Notes under the pieces: model-generated
Told to the model about the DNA's origin: nothing
Database searches by the model: none
What the model saw: the letters and a program-made list of their open reading frames with translations, nothing else
Position numbers and translations under genes: made by a program
Assembly: GCA_038232935.1 (NCBI GenBank)
Contig: JBBSMX010000197.1
Coordinates: 1 to 5,571, forward strand
DNA: 5,571 nt
Direction: 5' to 3'
Source: JBBSMX01 sp038232935
Lineage (GTDB): Bacteria > Bacteroidota > Rhodothermia > Rhodothermales > JANQRZ01
Part shown: piece after piece, positions 1 to 5,483 of the stretch
Position numbering within the stretch: the first letter of the stretch is position 1
Layout of the letters: each line of letters begins with the position of its first letter

Positions 1-54
1 GGGCCGGTCGAGGCGAACCAGGGTTTGCTTGCCATGTCGTCGAAGAAGAAGTGA
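1..54 (+). CDS. 3' end of an unidentified gene (partial, tentative)
   Basis: The + strand is open from the window edge to a TGA at 52-54 and gives a 17-residue C-terminus, GPVEANQGLLAMSSKKK. Third codon positions are almost all G or C, and a lysine-rich tail is common at protein ends. If real, the gene converges on the small membrane-protein gene whose stop is at 61-63, leaving only 6 bases between the two stops. The product cannot be identified. The competing reading is a minus-strand gene starting at an ATG at 33-35 (MASKPWFASTGP...), which shares the same third codon positions, so codon bias cannot separate the two. Confidence 0.33.
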   Translation, partial: GPVEANQGLLAMSSKKK

Positions 55-60
55 GAGAGG

Positions 61-276
61 TTACGCCGCGTCCTGCCGCGTCGCGAGGAGGGCGAGGCGC
101 AGCACGATGTAAAGAGCGAGGACAGCGCAGAGCACGAAGACGGCCATGCGGACGCCGTGAAGCGTGAACGTCCCGTAGCGCGCGTAGTCTACCGCAGTCC
201 ACCCGATGAGGTTGGCGGCGGCGATCAGCGAACCGAAGAGGAGGAGGAGCCTGCGCGGTGCCGGCACGTCGCTCAT
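61..276 (-). CDS. Small membrane protein with two predicted helices, function unknown
   Basis: This encodes 71 residues. Two hydrophobic segments, at about residues 9-28 (rich in L, F, I and A) and 43-65 (rich in V, L and A), are joined by a short polar stretch containing DYARYG. Basic residues flank the helices (RR at 8-9, R43, R60, R67), so it is probably a two-helix inner membrane protein with a short loop. There is no cysteine-based lipobox and no recognisable family motif. The ATG at 274-276 is preceded by CCCCTTCCGCCC and has no Shine-Dalgarno sequence, a leader type shared with other genes in this window. It lies 100 bases downstream of the nagZ-like gene on the same strand and could be co-transcribed with it. 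I do not recognise a function. Confidence 0.6.
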   Translation of the reverse strand: MSDVPAPRRLLLLFGSLIAAANLIGWTAVDYARYGTFTLHGVRMAVFVLCAVLALYIVLRLALLATRQDAA

Positions 277-376
277 GGGCGGAAGGGGCTAGAGGCCTCG
301 TGAAAACGGATGCAGCCGCCGCGAAGTTTCTGACAGGCACCCCGTCGTATCCGGGATCGCTCCTGCCTCCGGCCCG

Positions 377-1933
377 TCACGCGTTGCCCGCGAGCACGTC
401 GGCGAGGGCCTGCTGCGCGACGGGGGCGTCGCTGTACGTGCAGAGGCGGGCGGCGGCACTGGCGAAGCCGTCCAGCACGCGCGGGCTCCCCAGCGACGCT
501 ACGACGCTCGGCCGCGCGCCGACGAGGGCCTCGACGAACTGCTGCTGCTCGGGCGGCAGCCCGAAGGCGTGCCACGCCGCCGGCTTGACCACGAGGGCGA
601 CGAGCACGTGCCGTGCCGACCGCGCCTCGTCCACAAGTGTGTCGCGCTCGTCGGTTCCCGTATTCGGCCCGACCTCGCGGTACTGCACGCCGGGCAGCGC
701 CGAGCGCAGCGCGTCCCCGAGCGGCTGCTCGGGCGGATCGAGGTGCGAGGCGTGGGGCTTGACGAGCACGGCCAGCAGCCCCTCCCCCGTTTCGAACCGC
801 ACGGGCTCGCCCATCGAAGTGACGGCGTGGCGAGCGGTCCGCGTCGCCATCCAGTGATGCTCCTCCGCGCCGACCTCGCTCGCGTCGACGGCATCGCCCG
901 GCTCGGTGAACACGTCTGCCCCGAACCGATCCGTCAGCCGGTCCCGGAGGCGTTCGGCGCGGGCGAGCGCTTCGTCGAGCCGAGCCTCGTCCAGTTCGCC
1001 CCGCTCGACGGCCGCCGCGATCCCTTCGATGAGCGCCTCCGGGTCCTGCGCGTCGAGCAAGAGGTCAACACCGGCGCGGAGTTGGGCCACGGCCAGGTCG
1101 GTCTCGGACTGCCCCTCCGATTGGATGCCGCCCATATGCAGGCTGTCCGAGATCACCGCACCCTCGAAACCGAACTCGTCGCGCAGCAAACCTTGCAGGA
1201 TGGGGGCGGAGAGCGTCGCCGGCCGTCCGCTCGGGTCGAGCGCGGGGTAGGCGACGTGCGCCGTCATCACGAGTTCGCACCCGGCTTCGATGGCCGCGCG
1301 GAACGGGACGAAGTCCGTCCGTTCGAGCACGGCACGGGAGTCGGCGACGGTGGGGAGGACGGCGTGGGAATCCTCCGCCGTGTTGCCGTGACCAGGGAAG
1401 TGCTTCGCCGTCGAGAGCAGACCCTCGGCGCGGCAGCCCCGGACGTAGGCCGCTGCGAGCGTCGCCACGCGCTCGGGCTCGGAGCCGAAGGCGCGCGTCG
1501 AGATGATCGGGTTGTCGGGGTTCCGGTTGACGTCGGCGACGGGCGAGAAGGTGACGTGGATGCCGCAGGCGAGCGCTTCGCGCGCCGACACCCGCGCAAA
1601 CCGCTCCACGGTTTCCTCGGCGTCGTCGAGCGCGCCGAAGGCGGCGGCGTGCGGGAACGTCGTCGCGCCGGCGACCTGCTGCCCGAGGCCGCGCTCCATG
1701 TCCGTCATCACGAGGAGCGGGCGGGACGCCCGCCGCTGCAAGTCGACGAGGGTGGCGCGCGTCTCGGGCCACGTCCCGTTGAAGAGGATCACCCCGCCGA
1801 TGGGGTAGCGGTCGACGAGCGTGCCGACGGAGACGGCGGCCTCTTCGGCGCGCTGCGGCGGCCTCATGTTGGAGCCGAGGCGGACCACGAGGAGGCCGGC
1901 TGCTTTGTTACGGAGTCGGTTGGTGTCGGTCAT
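377..1933 (-). CDS. nagZ: NagZ-type beta-N-acetylhexosaminidase (GH3, two-domain)
   Basis: This 518-residue glycoside hydrolase family 3 enzyme probably removes N-acetylglucosamine from peptidoglycan turnover fragments or related glycosides. The TIM-barrel domain spans about residues 8-335. It carries the family signature KHFPGHGNTAEDSH at 177-190, where D188 and H190 match the Asp-His dyad acting as general acid/base in NagZ enzymes. The motif VISDSLHMGG at 260-269 holds D263, the expected nucleophile. The segment TDMERGLGQQV (77-87) matches the substrate-binding region around the conserved Asp. Residues about 375-518 form a second alpha/beta domain like the GH3 C-terminal domain. Classical proteobacterial NagZ is about 340 residues and lacks it, while the Bacillus-type enzyme has it. 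No signal peptide is visible, so the protein is probably cytoplasmic. I chose the ATG at 1931-1933 because the frame upstream is arginine- and cysteine-rich and not protein-like. Substrate specificity (GlcNAc or another beta-glycoside) is not proven by sequence. Confidence 0.92.
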   Translation of the reverse strand: MTDTNRLRNKAAGLLVVRLGSNMRPPQRAEEAAVSVGTLVDRYPIGGVILFNGTWPETRATLVDLQRRASRPLLVMTDMERGLGQQVAGATTFPHAAAFGALDDAEETVERFARVSAREALACGIHVTFSPVADVNRNPDNPIISTRAFGSEPERVATLAAAYVRGCRAEGLLSTAKHFPGHGNTAEDSHAVLPTVADSRAVLERTDFVPFRAAIEAGCELVMTAHVAYPALDPSGRPATLSAPILQGLLRDEFGFEGAVISDSLHMGGIQSEGQSETDLAVAQLRAGVDLLLDAQDPEALIEGIAAAVERGELDEARLDEALARAERLRDRLTDRFGADVFTEPGDAVDASEVGAEEHHWMATRTARHAVTSMGEPVRFETGEGLLAVLVKPHASHLDPPEQPLGDALRSALPGVQYREVGPNTGTDERDTLVDEARSARHVLVALVVKPAAWHAFGLPPEQQQFVEALVGARPSVVASLGSPRVLDGFASAAARLCTYSDAPVAQQALADVLAGNA

Positions 1934-1979
1934 AGGGGGGCGGGCTGGGGACGCGCGGTTCACGAACGGGCAGGGTCGG

Positions 1980-1987
1980 CAAAGGTA
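1980..1987 (-). promoter_or_regulatory. Candidate -7 promoter element (TACCTTTG) for the nagZ-like gene
   Basis: On the minus strand the octamer TACCTTTG matches exactly the TAnnTTTG consensus of the primary sigma factor in Bacteroidota. It lies about 46 bases upstream of the chosen nagZ ATG, which would leave a 5' leader of roughly 40 bases. No TTG is found at the expected 19-21 base spacing; the nearest (in ACTTGTG) is 27 bases away. This is therefore a half-supported promoter. It also supports starting the gene at 1933 rather than at the upstream in-frame ATG at 2027-2029. Confidence 0.4.
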
Positions 1988-1992
1988 ACGGA

Positions 1993-2039
1993 TCACACGA
2001 CGGACTCGTCGGCACAAGTTTTTTTGCACGGTCGTGTGA
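1993..2039. repeat. 9-bp perfect inverted repeat in the divergent promoter region
   Basis: TCACACGAC at 1993-2001 is the exact reverse complement of GTCGTGTGA at 2031-2039, with 29 bases between the arms. The intervening sequence contains a run of eight T (2019-2026 region) flanked by two GCAC copies. The repeat lies between divergent genes, just upstream of the TACCTTTG element. Such an arrangement could bind a dimeric regulator at separated half-sites or fold as a cruciform or hairpin. No known operator is recognised. The spacing is longer than for a typical single operator. Confidence 0.4.
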
Positions 2040-2100
2040 CTTTACCAGTGCTCTTTACGTCTTGCTTAGTGCCCCCTCTGCCGCCGACGCCCCCTCCGCC

Positions 2101-2271
2101 ATGACTGCCGTTGCCCCCGCCGATACGCTGCGACGTGCCGCCTCTCAACCGCTTCCCTCACCGCCCCGCCGCAGCCGTTTCCTGCCGTGGCTCCTCCTCG
2201 CCATACTCTGGGGACTCACCACCGGACTGCTCGTCGTAGGGGCCCAGGTCGCCGCCGTCATCGGCAGCTAG
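2101..2271 (+). CDS. Small single-helix membrane protein, function unknown
   Basis: This encodes 56 residues. An N-terminal polar part rich in proline and arginine (about 1-26, with RR at 11-12 and PPRRSR at 21-26) is followed by one long hydrophobic helix at about 27-53 and a very short tail. The layout suggests a protein held in the inner membrane with a short cytoplasmic N-terminus. The ATG at 2101 follows CCCCTCCGCC, the same pyrimidine-type leader seen at other starts here; an in-frame TTG at 2062 would add 13 residues but is less likely. The gene is divergent from the nagZ-like gene and convergent with nadD: its TAG (2269-2271) overlaps the nadD stop within CTAG. It is the only gene inside the window that is well supported on the + strand. 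No family is recognised. Confidence 0.58.
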   Translation: MTAVAPADTLRRAASQPLPSPPRRSRFLPWLLLAILWGLTTGLLVVGAQVAAVIGS

Positions 2272-2921
2272 GCTCCGGCGTAGAGCCCGTGTTCGGCGGC
2301 GTACGCCAGCACGGGATCCGGCACGAGGTAGCGCACGGAGCGGCCCGCGTGCAACAAGCGTCGGAGGGCGGTGCTGGAGGGGTCGAGGAGGGGGCGGTCG
2401 AGGAGGGTCGTCCGGGCCATCAACGAGGCGGGCACGTTCGAGAGATCGGCAGCGGGGCGTGGGTAGACGACGAGCGGGACGCGGCGCACGATCTCCTCAG
2501 GCTGTACCCACGAGCCGAACTGCGCGAGACTGTCGCCGCCGAGGAGGAGATGGAACGCGACCTCCGGGTACGCCTCCTGCAACGCCCAGACGGTATCGAC
2601 GGTGTACGACACGCCCGCGCGCTCGATCTCCACGTCGGACACCACGAAGGCGTCGTTCCCGGCCACGGCGAGGCGCGTCATCGCGAGGCGGTGCTCGGCC
2701 GCCGGCATGTCTCGGTGCTGCTTGTGCGGCGGCGTAGCGGCCGGAATCCACACCACCCGGTCCAGCCCGAGGTGGTCCCGCGCTGCCTCAGCGACGGCGA
2801 GGTGCGCCACGTGCGGCGGGTTGAAGCTGCCGCCGAAGATCCCCACCCGGTCGGCAGAGCGGAGGTCGAGCGGCGAACGATGCGGATGGGCCTCCTCGTT
2901 CACCCTCTCCCCTCCCGTCAT
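2268..2921 (-). CDS. nadD: Nicotinate-mononucleotide adenylyltransferase
   Basis: This enzyme transfers AMP from ATP to nicotinate mononucleotide to form deamido-NAD, a step of NAD synthesis in the cytoplasm. The 217-residue product has the nucleotidyltransferase signature GIFGGSFNPPHVAH at 27-40 (H37 and H40 in the ATP-binding HxxH), the PPHK motif at 64-67, GGDSL at 128-132 and the C-terminal SSTALR motif at 182-187, corresponding to the family's SSTxIR. Length is normal for NadD. The ATG overlaps the bamD stop as ATGA (2918-2921), indicating translational coupling. The chosen start leaves about 25 residues before the first core strand, more than usual. A GTG at 2901-2903 (residue 7), preceded by a purine run GGGAGGGGAGAGG, is a credible alternative start giving 211 residues. 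The TAG stop overlaps the stop of the convergent 56-residue gene. Confidence 0.95.
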   Translation of the reverse strand: MTGGERVNEEAHPHRSPLDLRSADRVGIFGGSFNPPHVAHLAVAEAARDHLGLDRVVWIPAATPPHKQHRDMPAAEHRLAMTRLAVAGNDAFVVSDVEIERAGVSYTVDTVWALQEAYPEVAFHLLLGGDSLAQFGSWVQPEEIVRRVPLVVYPRPAADLSNVPASLMARTTLLDRPLLDPSSTALRRLLHAGRSVRYLVPDPVLAYAAEHGLYAGA

Positions 2922-3724
2922 CGGCTGGCCTGGCCCTGGAACCGATCGAGCGCCTGGCGTACGCCCGCGTACACGCTCTCGGCGGCCCCGATCAGCGGGC
3001 TCTGCGGGAAGAGCTGGACGAGCCGATCGTAGGCGTCGGCCGCCTTTTGGTAGCGCTCCGGCTGCTTCGACGGGATGCTGGCCTCGGCGAAGGCTTTGTA
3101 GTTGCGGAGCGCGCCGAGGAGCGCGTCATCGGCGTACTCGGAGTCGGGGTACTTCTCCAGCACCTGATCGAAGGAGATCGCGGCGGCTTCGAACAGCTCG
3201 CGCCGCTCGTAGAGCTGGGCGATCTCGACCTGCTTCTTCGCCAGCTTCGCCCGCAGCTCCTCGGTGATCGCCCCCATCTCGGCCGCGTGCTCGCCGTTGG
3301 GATAGGTGCTGAGGTAGAGCCGGATGTACGTCAGCCCCGTCAGCGTGTCCGTCTGGTCCAGTTGGTAGGGGGGCGAGAGCTTGTAGTAGCTCATCGCCCG
3401 CAGGTACGCTCCCTCCTCGACCCGCTCGTCTCCCCGGTACAGCTCGACGAAACGGGTAAACTCGTTCGCCGAAAGGAGGTACTGCTTGTCCTCGTAGTAC
3501 GCCTTCGCGAGGTAGTACTGCGCGTCGGCGGCGGCGGGGTTCGTGCGGCCGAAGTCGAAGACGTGCTGGAAGTACTCGACGGAGCGGTCGTACTTGCCGC
3601 GTTCGTACAGCGCCAGCCCCTTTTCGAAGGCCGCTTCCGGGGTCTCGGCGTCGATCCGGTTTCCGCTGGAGCAGCCGGCGGCGAACGCGATGAGCAGGAC
3701 GAGCAGCGAGGATCGGAGAGGCAT
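2918..3724 (-). CDS. bamD: Outer membrane assembly lipoprotein BamD
   Basis: BamD is the TPR lipoprotein partner of BamA in the complex that inserts beta-barrel proteins into the outer membrane. The 268-residue product starts with a lipoprotein signal: basic R4, a hydrophobic core at 6-14, and lipobox FAAGC with the lipidated cysteine at 18, so the mature protein is periplasmic and membrane anchored. The rest is helical TPR sequence. A first repeat runs from about 32 (AFEKGLALYERGKYDRSVEY) and a second from about 65 (QYYLAKAYYEDKQY). The segment AMSYYKLSPPYQLDQTDT near 109-126 is typical of BamD/YfiO, followed by YLSTYPNGEHA and a last repeat near 180-200 ending YPDSEYADDAL. Length is close to the usual 240-280. 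The ATG follows GCCTTCCGC with no Shine-Dalgarno sequence. It is coupled to nadD by ATGA and lies 160 bases downstream of the TPR/periplasmic-binding gene. Confidence 0.93.
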   Translation of the reverse strand: MPLRSSLLVLLIAFAAGCSSGNRIDAETPEAAFEKGLALYERGKYDRSVEYFQHVFDFGRTNPAAADAQYYLAKAYYEDKQYLLSANEFTRFVELYRGDERVEEGAYLRAMSYYKLSPPYQLDQTDTLTGLTYIRLYLSTYPNGEHAAEMGAITEELRAKLAKKQVEIAQLYERRELFEAAAISFDQVLEKYPDSEYADDALLGALRNYKAFAEASIPSKQPERYQKAADAYDRLVQLFPQSPLIGAAESVYAGVRQALDRFQGQASR

Positions 3725-3754
3725 GCGGAAGGCGGTAGCGGAACGGGGCGGGAG

Positions 3755-3791
3755 GGATCGGCGGGGTAGTCAGCAAAGAAACCACCGATCC
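3755..3791 (-). other. Hairpin in the bamD leader
   Basis: GGATCGG (3755-3761) is complementary to CCGATCC (3785-3791), and GGT (3765-3767) pairs with ACC (3781-3783), giving about 10 base pairs with a small asymmetric internal loop and a 13-base apical loop. On the minus strand the structure ends about 30 bases before the bamD ATG. It is followed by C-rich sequence with no T run, so it does not look like a rho-independent terminator. It could be a leader structure or simply a chance palindrome. Confidence 0.35.
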
Positions 3792-3884
3792 GGCGAAGAG
3801 ACCGCGCCTGCGGGTTGAAAAGCGCGGGAACTCGTCGCCTCAGAACGCCGCCGTCGCCGGGATTATTGCTGGGCCGCTGGGGCG

Positions 3885-5309
3885 CTACTCGACGACCACG
3901 AGGCGCCCGTCGCGGTAGCCGAGGATGAACATGGCCCCGTTGACGGAGCCACCGTCGAAGTAGATCCGGTGGCCGAGCCCGGCGTAGGGACGAGCACGGC
4001 GGAGGAGGTCGGCCAGCGACTCTTCGGAGCGCCGCTCGGCGAGCTGCTCCAGCGCCATCCGGGTGATGTCGTACCCAGCATAGGCGAGCCGGTCCGGGAG
4101 GACCCCGGCCAACTCACGGTACTGCCGGGCGAAGGCCGCCGCCGCCCCATTCTCGTCCACGTGGAAGTCCGACGTGAAGACGGTGCCGTACTGGCTGGCC
4201 CGCTGCCGCGAGGCTTCGAGCTGGCCCCACTCGGTGTTGCCGAAGACACGGAGCCGGCTGCGCTCGCCCTCGAGCAAGAGCTGGTCGAGACCCCGGAGGG
4301 CTCCGGCGGCGTGGTCCGGTGCGTTCGCCCCGGTAACGGGCAGGTACAGCGCATCGACCATACGAAGGCTGTCGCCGAGGATCTCGGGGAGGCGGAACCA
4401 CGCCCCTTCGTTCGGGAGCAACTCCACGAACGGCACCGTCCCGCCGAGCCCCTCGAACTCGTCCTGGAACGCCGCCGCCATCGTGGCCCCAAACGTGCCG
4501 ACCTGCGCGATCACGCCGACCCTGCGGCTGGGCTCGGCGGCGACGTACCGCGCCATGATCCGCCCGCGCTGATCAAACGTCGGGTTCGCCTGAAAGACGA
4601 AGCGCCGCCCTGCGGACACCCGCTCCTCCGTCGCCAGCGGCGCGATGATGACGATGCGCTCGCGCTCGGCTGCCGCGCCCGCCGCGACGGCCTCTTCGCT
4701 GTAGAGCGGCCCGATGACGAGCTCGACCCCGGCCCCCGCTAGGCTCTCGACGGCCTGCATTGCCCCGCGCTCCGTCCCCTCCGTGTCGCGGAACACCATC
4801 CGGATCGGACGCGCCGGGTCGGCCGCGTTGTGCTCGTCCACGGCGAGGCGGACGCCGTTGAACAGGGCCTGCGTGAAGACGACATCGTCCTCGTTCATCG
4901 GCAGGACGATGCCGAGGTTCGTCGGCTCGGGCACGGCCGCCTCCGCTTCGAGCCGGCTCTCCGCGGCGCGGCGGACGGCGCGAGCCTCGTCGACGTAGTG
5001 GCTCTTCGGATACTCGCGCAGGAACGCCGTCATCGCAGAGGCCGCCCCTTCGAGGTCGCCCGCCGCGTACAGCGCCTTGCCGGCCATCAGCCGCGCTGCC
5101 GTCGTCAGTTGGTGGAACTCGTAGCCGTTCGCCGCCCGACTGAAGCTCTGCGCCGCCTCGTCATGCTGCCCGGCCTGGTACGAGCGGAGCCCGCTGTCGA
5201 ACGCCGTCTGCGCCGCTAGGATCGAGGGGGCCTCCATCGGTTGTGCCCACGTGGGAGTGGCAACGCAGCCGAGCAGGAGAGCGAGCAGAACGAGTGAGCA
5301 GCGAGTCAT
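3885..5309 (-). CDS. Secreted TPR plus periplasmic-binding (Peripla_BP_6, LpoA/LivK-like) protein
   Basis: The 474-residue product begins with a signal peptide: hydrophobic core at 5-15 and a likely signal peptidase I site after TWA (residue 22). LLLGC at 11-15 is a poor lipobox, so lipidation is uncertain. Residues about 30-118 form TPR-like helices (AFDSGLRSYQAGQHDEAAQSF, then ALYAAGDLEGAASAM and FLREYPKSHY). From about 131 (NLGIVLPMNED) to the end is a type 1 periplasmic-binding fold with IGPLYSEEAVAAG at 199-211, APLATEE at 223-229 and GYDITRMALEQL at 412-423. No permease or ATPase gene lies nearby, which argues against amino-acid uptake. TPR plus this fold is also the layout of LpoA, the outer membrane activator of a penicillin-binding protein, and bamD lies next to it. 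An envelope role is therefore plausible but inferred. Its start follows CACCTCCG with no Shine-Dalgarno sequence. Confidence 0.9.
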   Translation of the reverse strand: MTRCSLVLLALLLGCVATPTWAQPMEAPSILAAQTAFDSGLRSYQAGQHDEAAQSFSRAANGYEFHQLTTAARLMAGKALYAAGDLEGAASAMTAFLREYPKSHYVDEARAVRRAAESRLEAEAAVPEPTNLGIVLPMNEDDVVFTQALFNGVRLAVDEHNAADPARPIRMVFRDTEGTERGAMQAVESLAGAGVELVIGPLYSEEAVAAGAAAERERIVIIAPLATEERVSAGRRFVFQANPTFDQRGRIMARYVAAEPSRRVGVIAQVGTFGATMAAAFQDEFEGLGGTVPFVELLPNEGAWFRLPEILGDSLRMVDALYLPVTGANAPDHAAGALRGLDQLLLEGERSRLRVFGNTEWGQLEASRQRASQYGTVFTSDFHVDENGAAAAFARQYRELAGVLPDRLAYAGYDITRMALEQLAERRSEESLADLLRRARPYAGLGHRIYFDGGSVNGAMFILGYRDGRLVVVE

Positions 5310-5347
5310 CGGAGGTGGGCAGACGGGAGGCAGAGGGCAGACAGTGG

Positions 5348-5377
5348 AGAATAGCGCACCGGAAGCAGAACGTTCAA
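5348..5377 (-). promoter_or_regulatory. Weak candidate promoter for the TPR/periplasmic-binding gene
   Basis: On the minus strand TTGAAC (5372-5377) and TATTCT (5348-5353) are separated by 18 bases; each matches four of six bases of the sigma-70 type consensus. The TTG followed by TA after 21 bases also roughly fits the Bacteroidota -33/-7 layout, but the rest of the -7 element (TTCTCC) fits poorly. A start near 5341 would give a leader of about 32 bases. If guaA has been separated from this gene by an insertion, a local promoter here would matter. Confidence 0.28.
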
Positions 5378-5396
5378 TCCCCAGCCCCCAACGTTC
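5368..5396 (-). terminator. Hairpin just downstream of the guaA stop (possible terminator, no T run)
   Basis: GAACGTT (5368-5374) and AACGTTC (5390-5396) form a 7-bp stem around a 15-base C-rich loop (G-rich on the minus strand). On the minus strand it begins 9 bases after the guaA stop codon. No T tract follows, so intrinsic termination would be weak. The same TTGAAC overlaps the candidate promoter, so the sequence may serve either function or neither. Confidence 0.3.
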
Positions 5397-5405
5397 CGAT
5401 AGATC

Positions 5406-5483
5406 CTACTCCCACTCGATGGTGGCGGGCGGCTTCGAGGAGATGTCGTAGGCGACGCGGTGGATGATAGCGGCAGCGTTCAT
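5406..5483 (-). pseudogene. guaA: 3'-terminal fragment of guaA (GMP synthase), probable att half-site
   Basis: The minus strand encodes 25 residues ending in RVAYDISSKPPATIEWE and a TAG at 5406-5408. This is the highly conserved C-terminus of glutamine-hydrolysing GMP synthase, the enzyme that aminates XMP to GMP. The preceding residues (MNAAAIIH) align without gaps to the family's IN-x-x-x-G-I-N stretch. Upstream of about 5484 homology vanishes: the frame reads STTDLPY and then meets a TAG at 5505-5507, and the other two minus frames do not resemble GuaA to the window edge. A full protein is about 510-525 residues, so only the last 5 percent is present. The guaA 3' end is a known integration target of tyrosine-recombinase islands, which restore the gene at one end and leave the displaced 3' end at the other. 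This fragment fits the displaced copy. An assembly chimera is the main alternative. Expression from the internal ATG is possible but unlikely to be meaningful. Confidence 0.8.

Noticed and set aside
1..35. Possible minus-strand gene start MASKPWFASTGP... at 33-35
   Set aside because: It is only 12 codons long, has no CYTCCG leader and no Shine-Dalgarno sequence, and overlaps the slightly preferred + strand gene end. It cannot be excluded.
341..355. CCCG/CGGG mini-hairpin after the nagZ stop as a terminator
   Set aside because: A 4-bp stem with no T run is expected by chance at this GC content.
1934..2029. Upstream ATG at 2027-2029 as the start of the nagZ-like protein (550 residues)
   Set aside because: The extra 32 residues are R/C/P-rich, not a signal peptide, and they span the TACCTTTG element and one arm of the inverted repeat.
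569..2104. A 511-codon open frame on the + strand opposite the nagZ-like gene
   Set aside because: It is antisense to a protein with clear GH3 catalytic motifs. Its sequence is rich in R, G, V, H and D with no domain, as expected for the complement of a GC-rich gene.
2187..3769. Long + strand frames opposite nadD (2187-3032) and bamD (3047-3769)
   Set aside because: They are mirror frames of confidently identified genes, have low-complexity R/V/E-rich translations and no supporting start context.
3969..4742. A 257-codon + strand frame inside the binding-protein gene
   Set aside because: It is a GC-driven shadow of a gene with a signal peptide and a recognisable fold. Its translation has no motifs.
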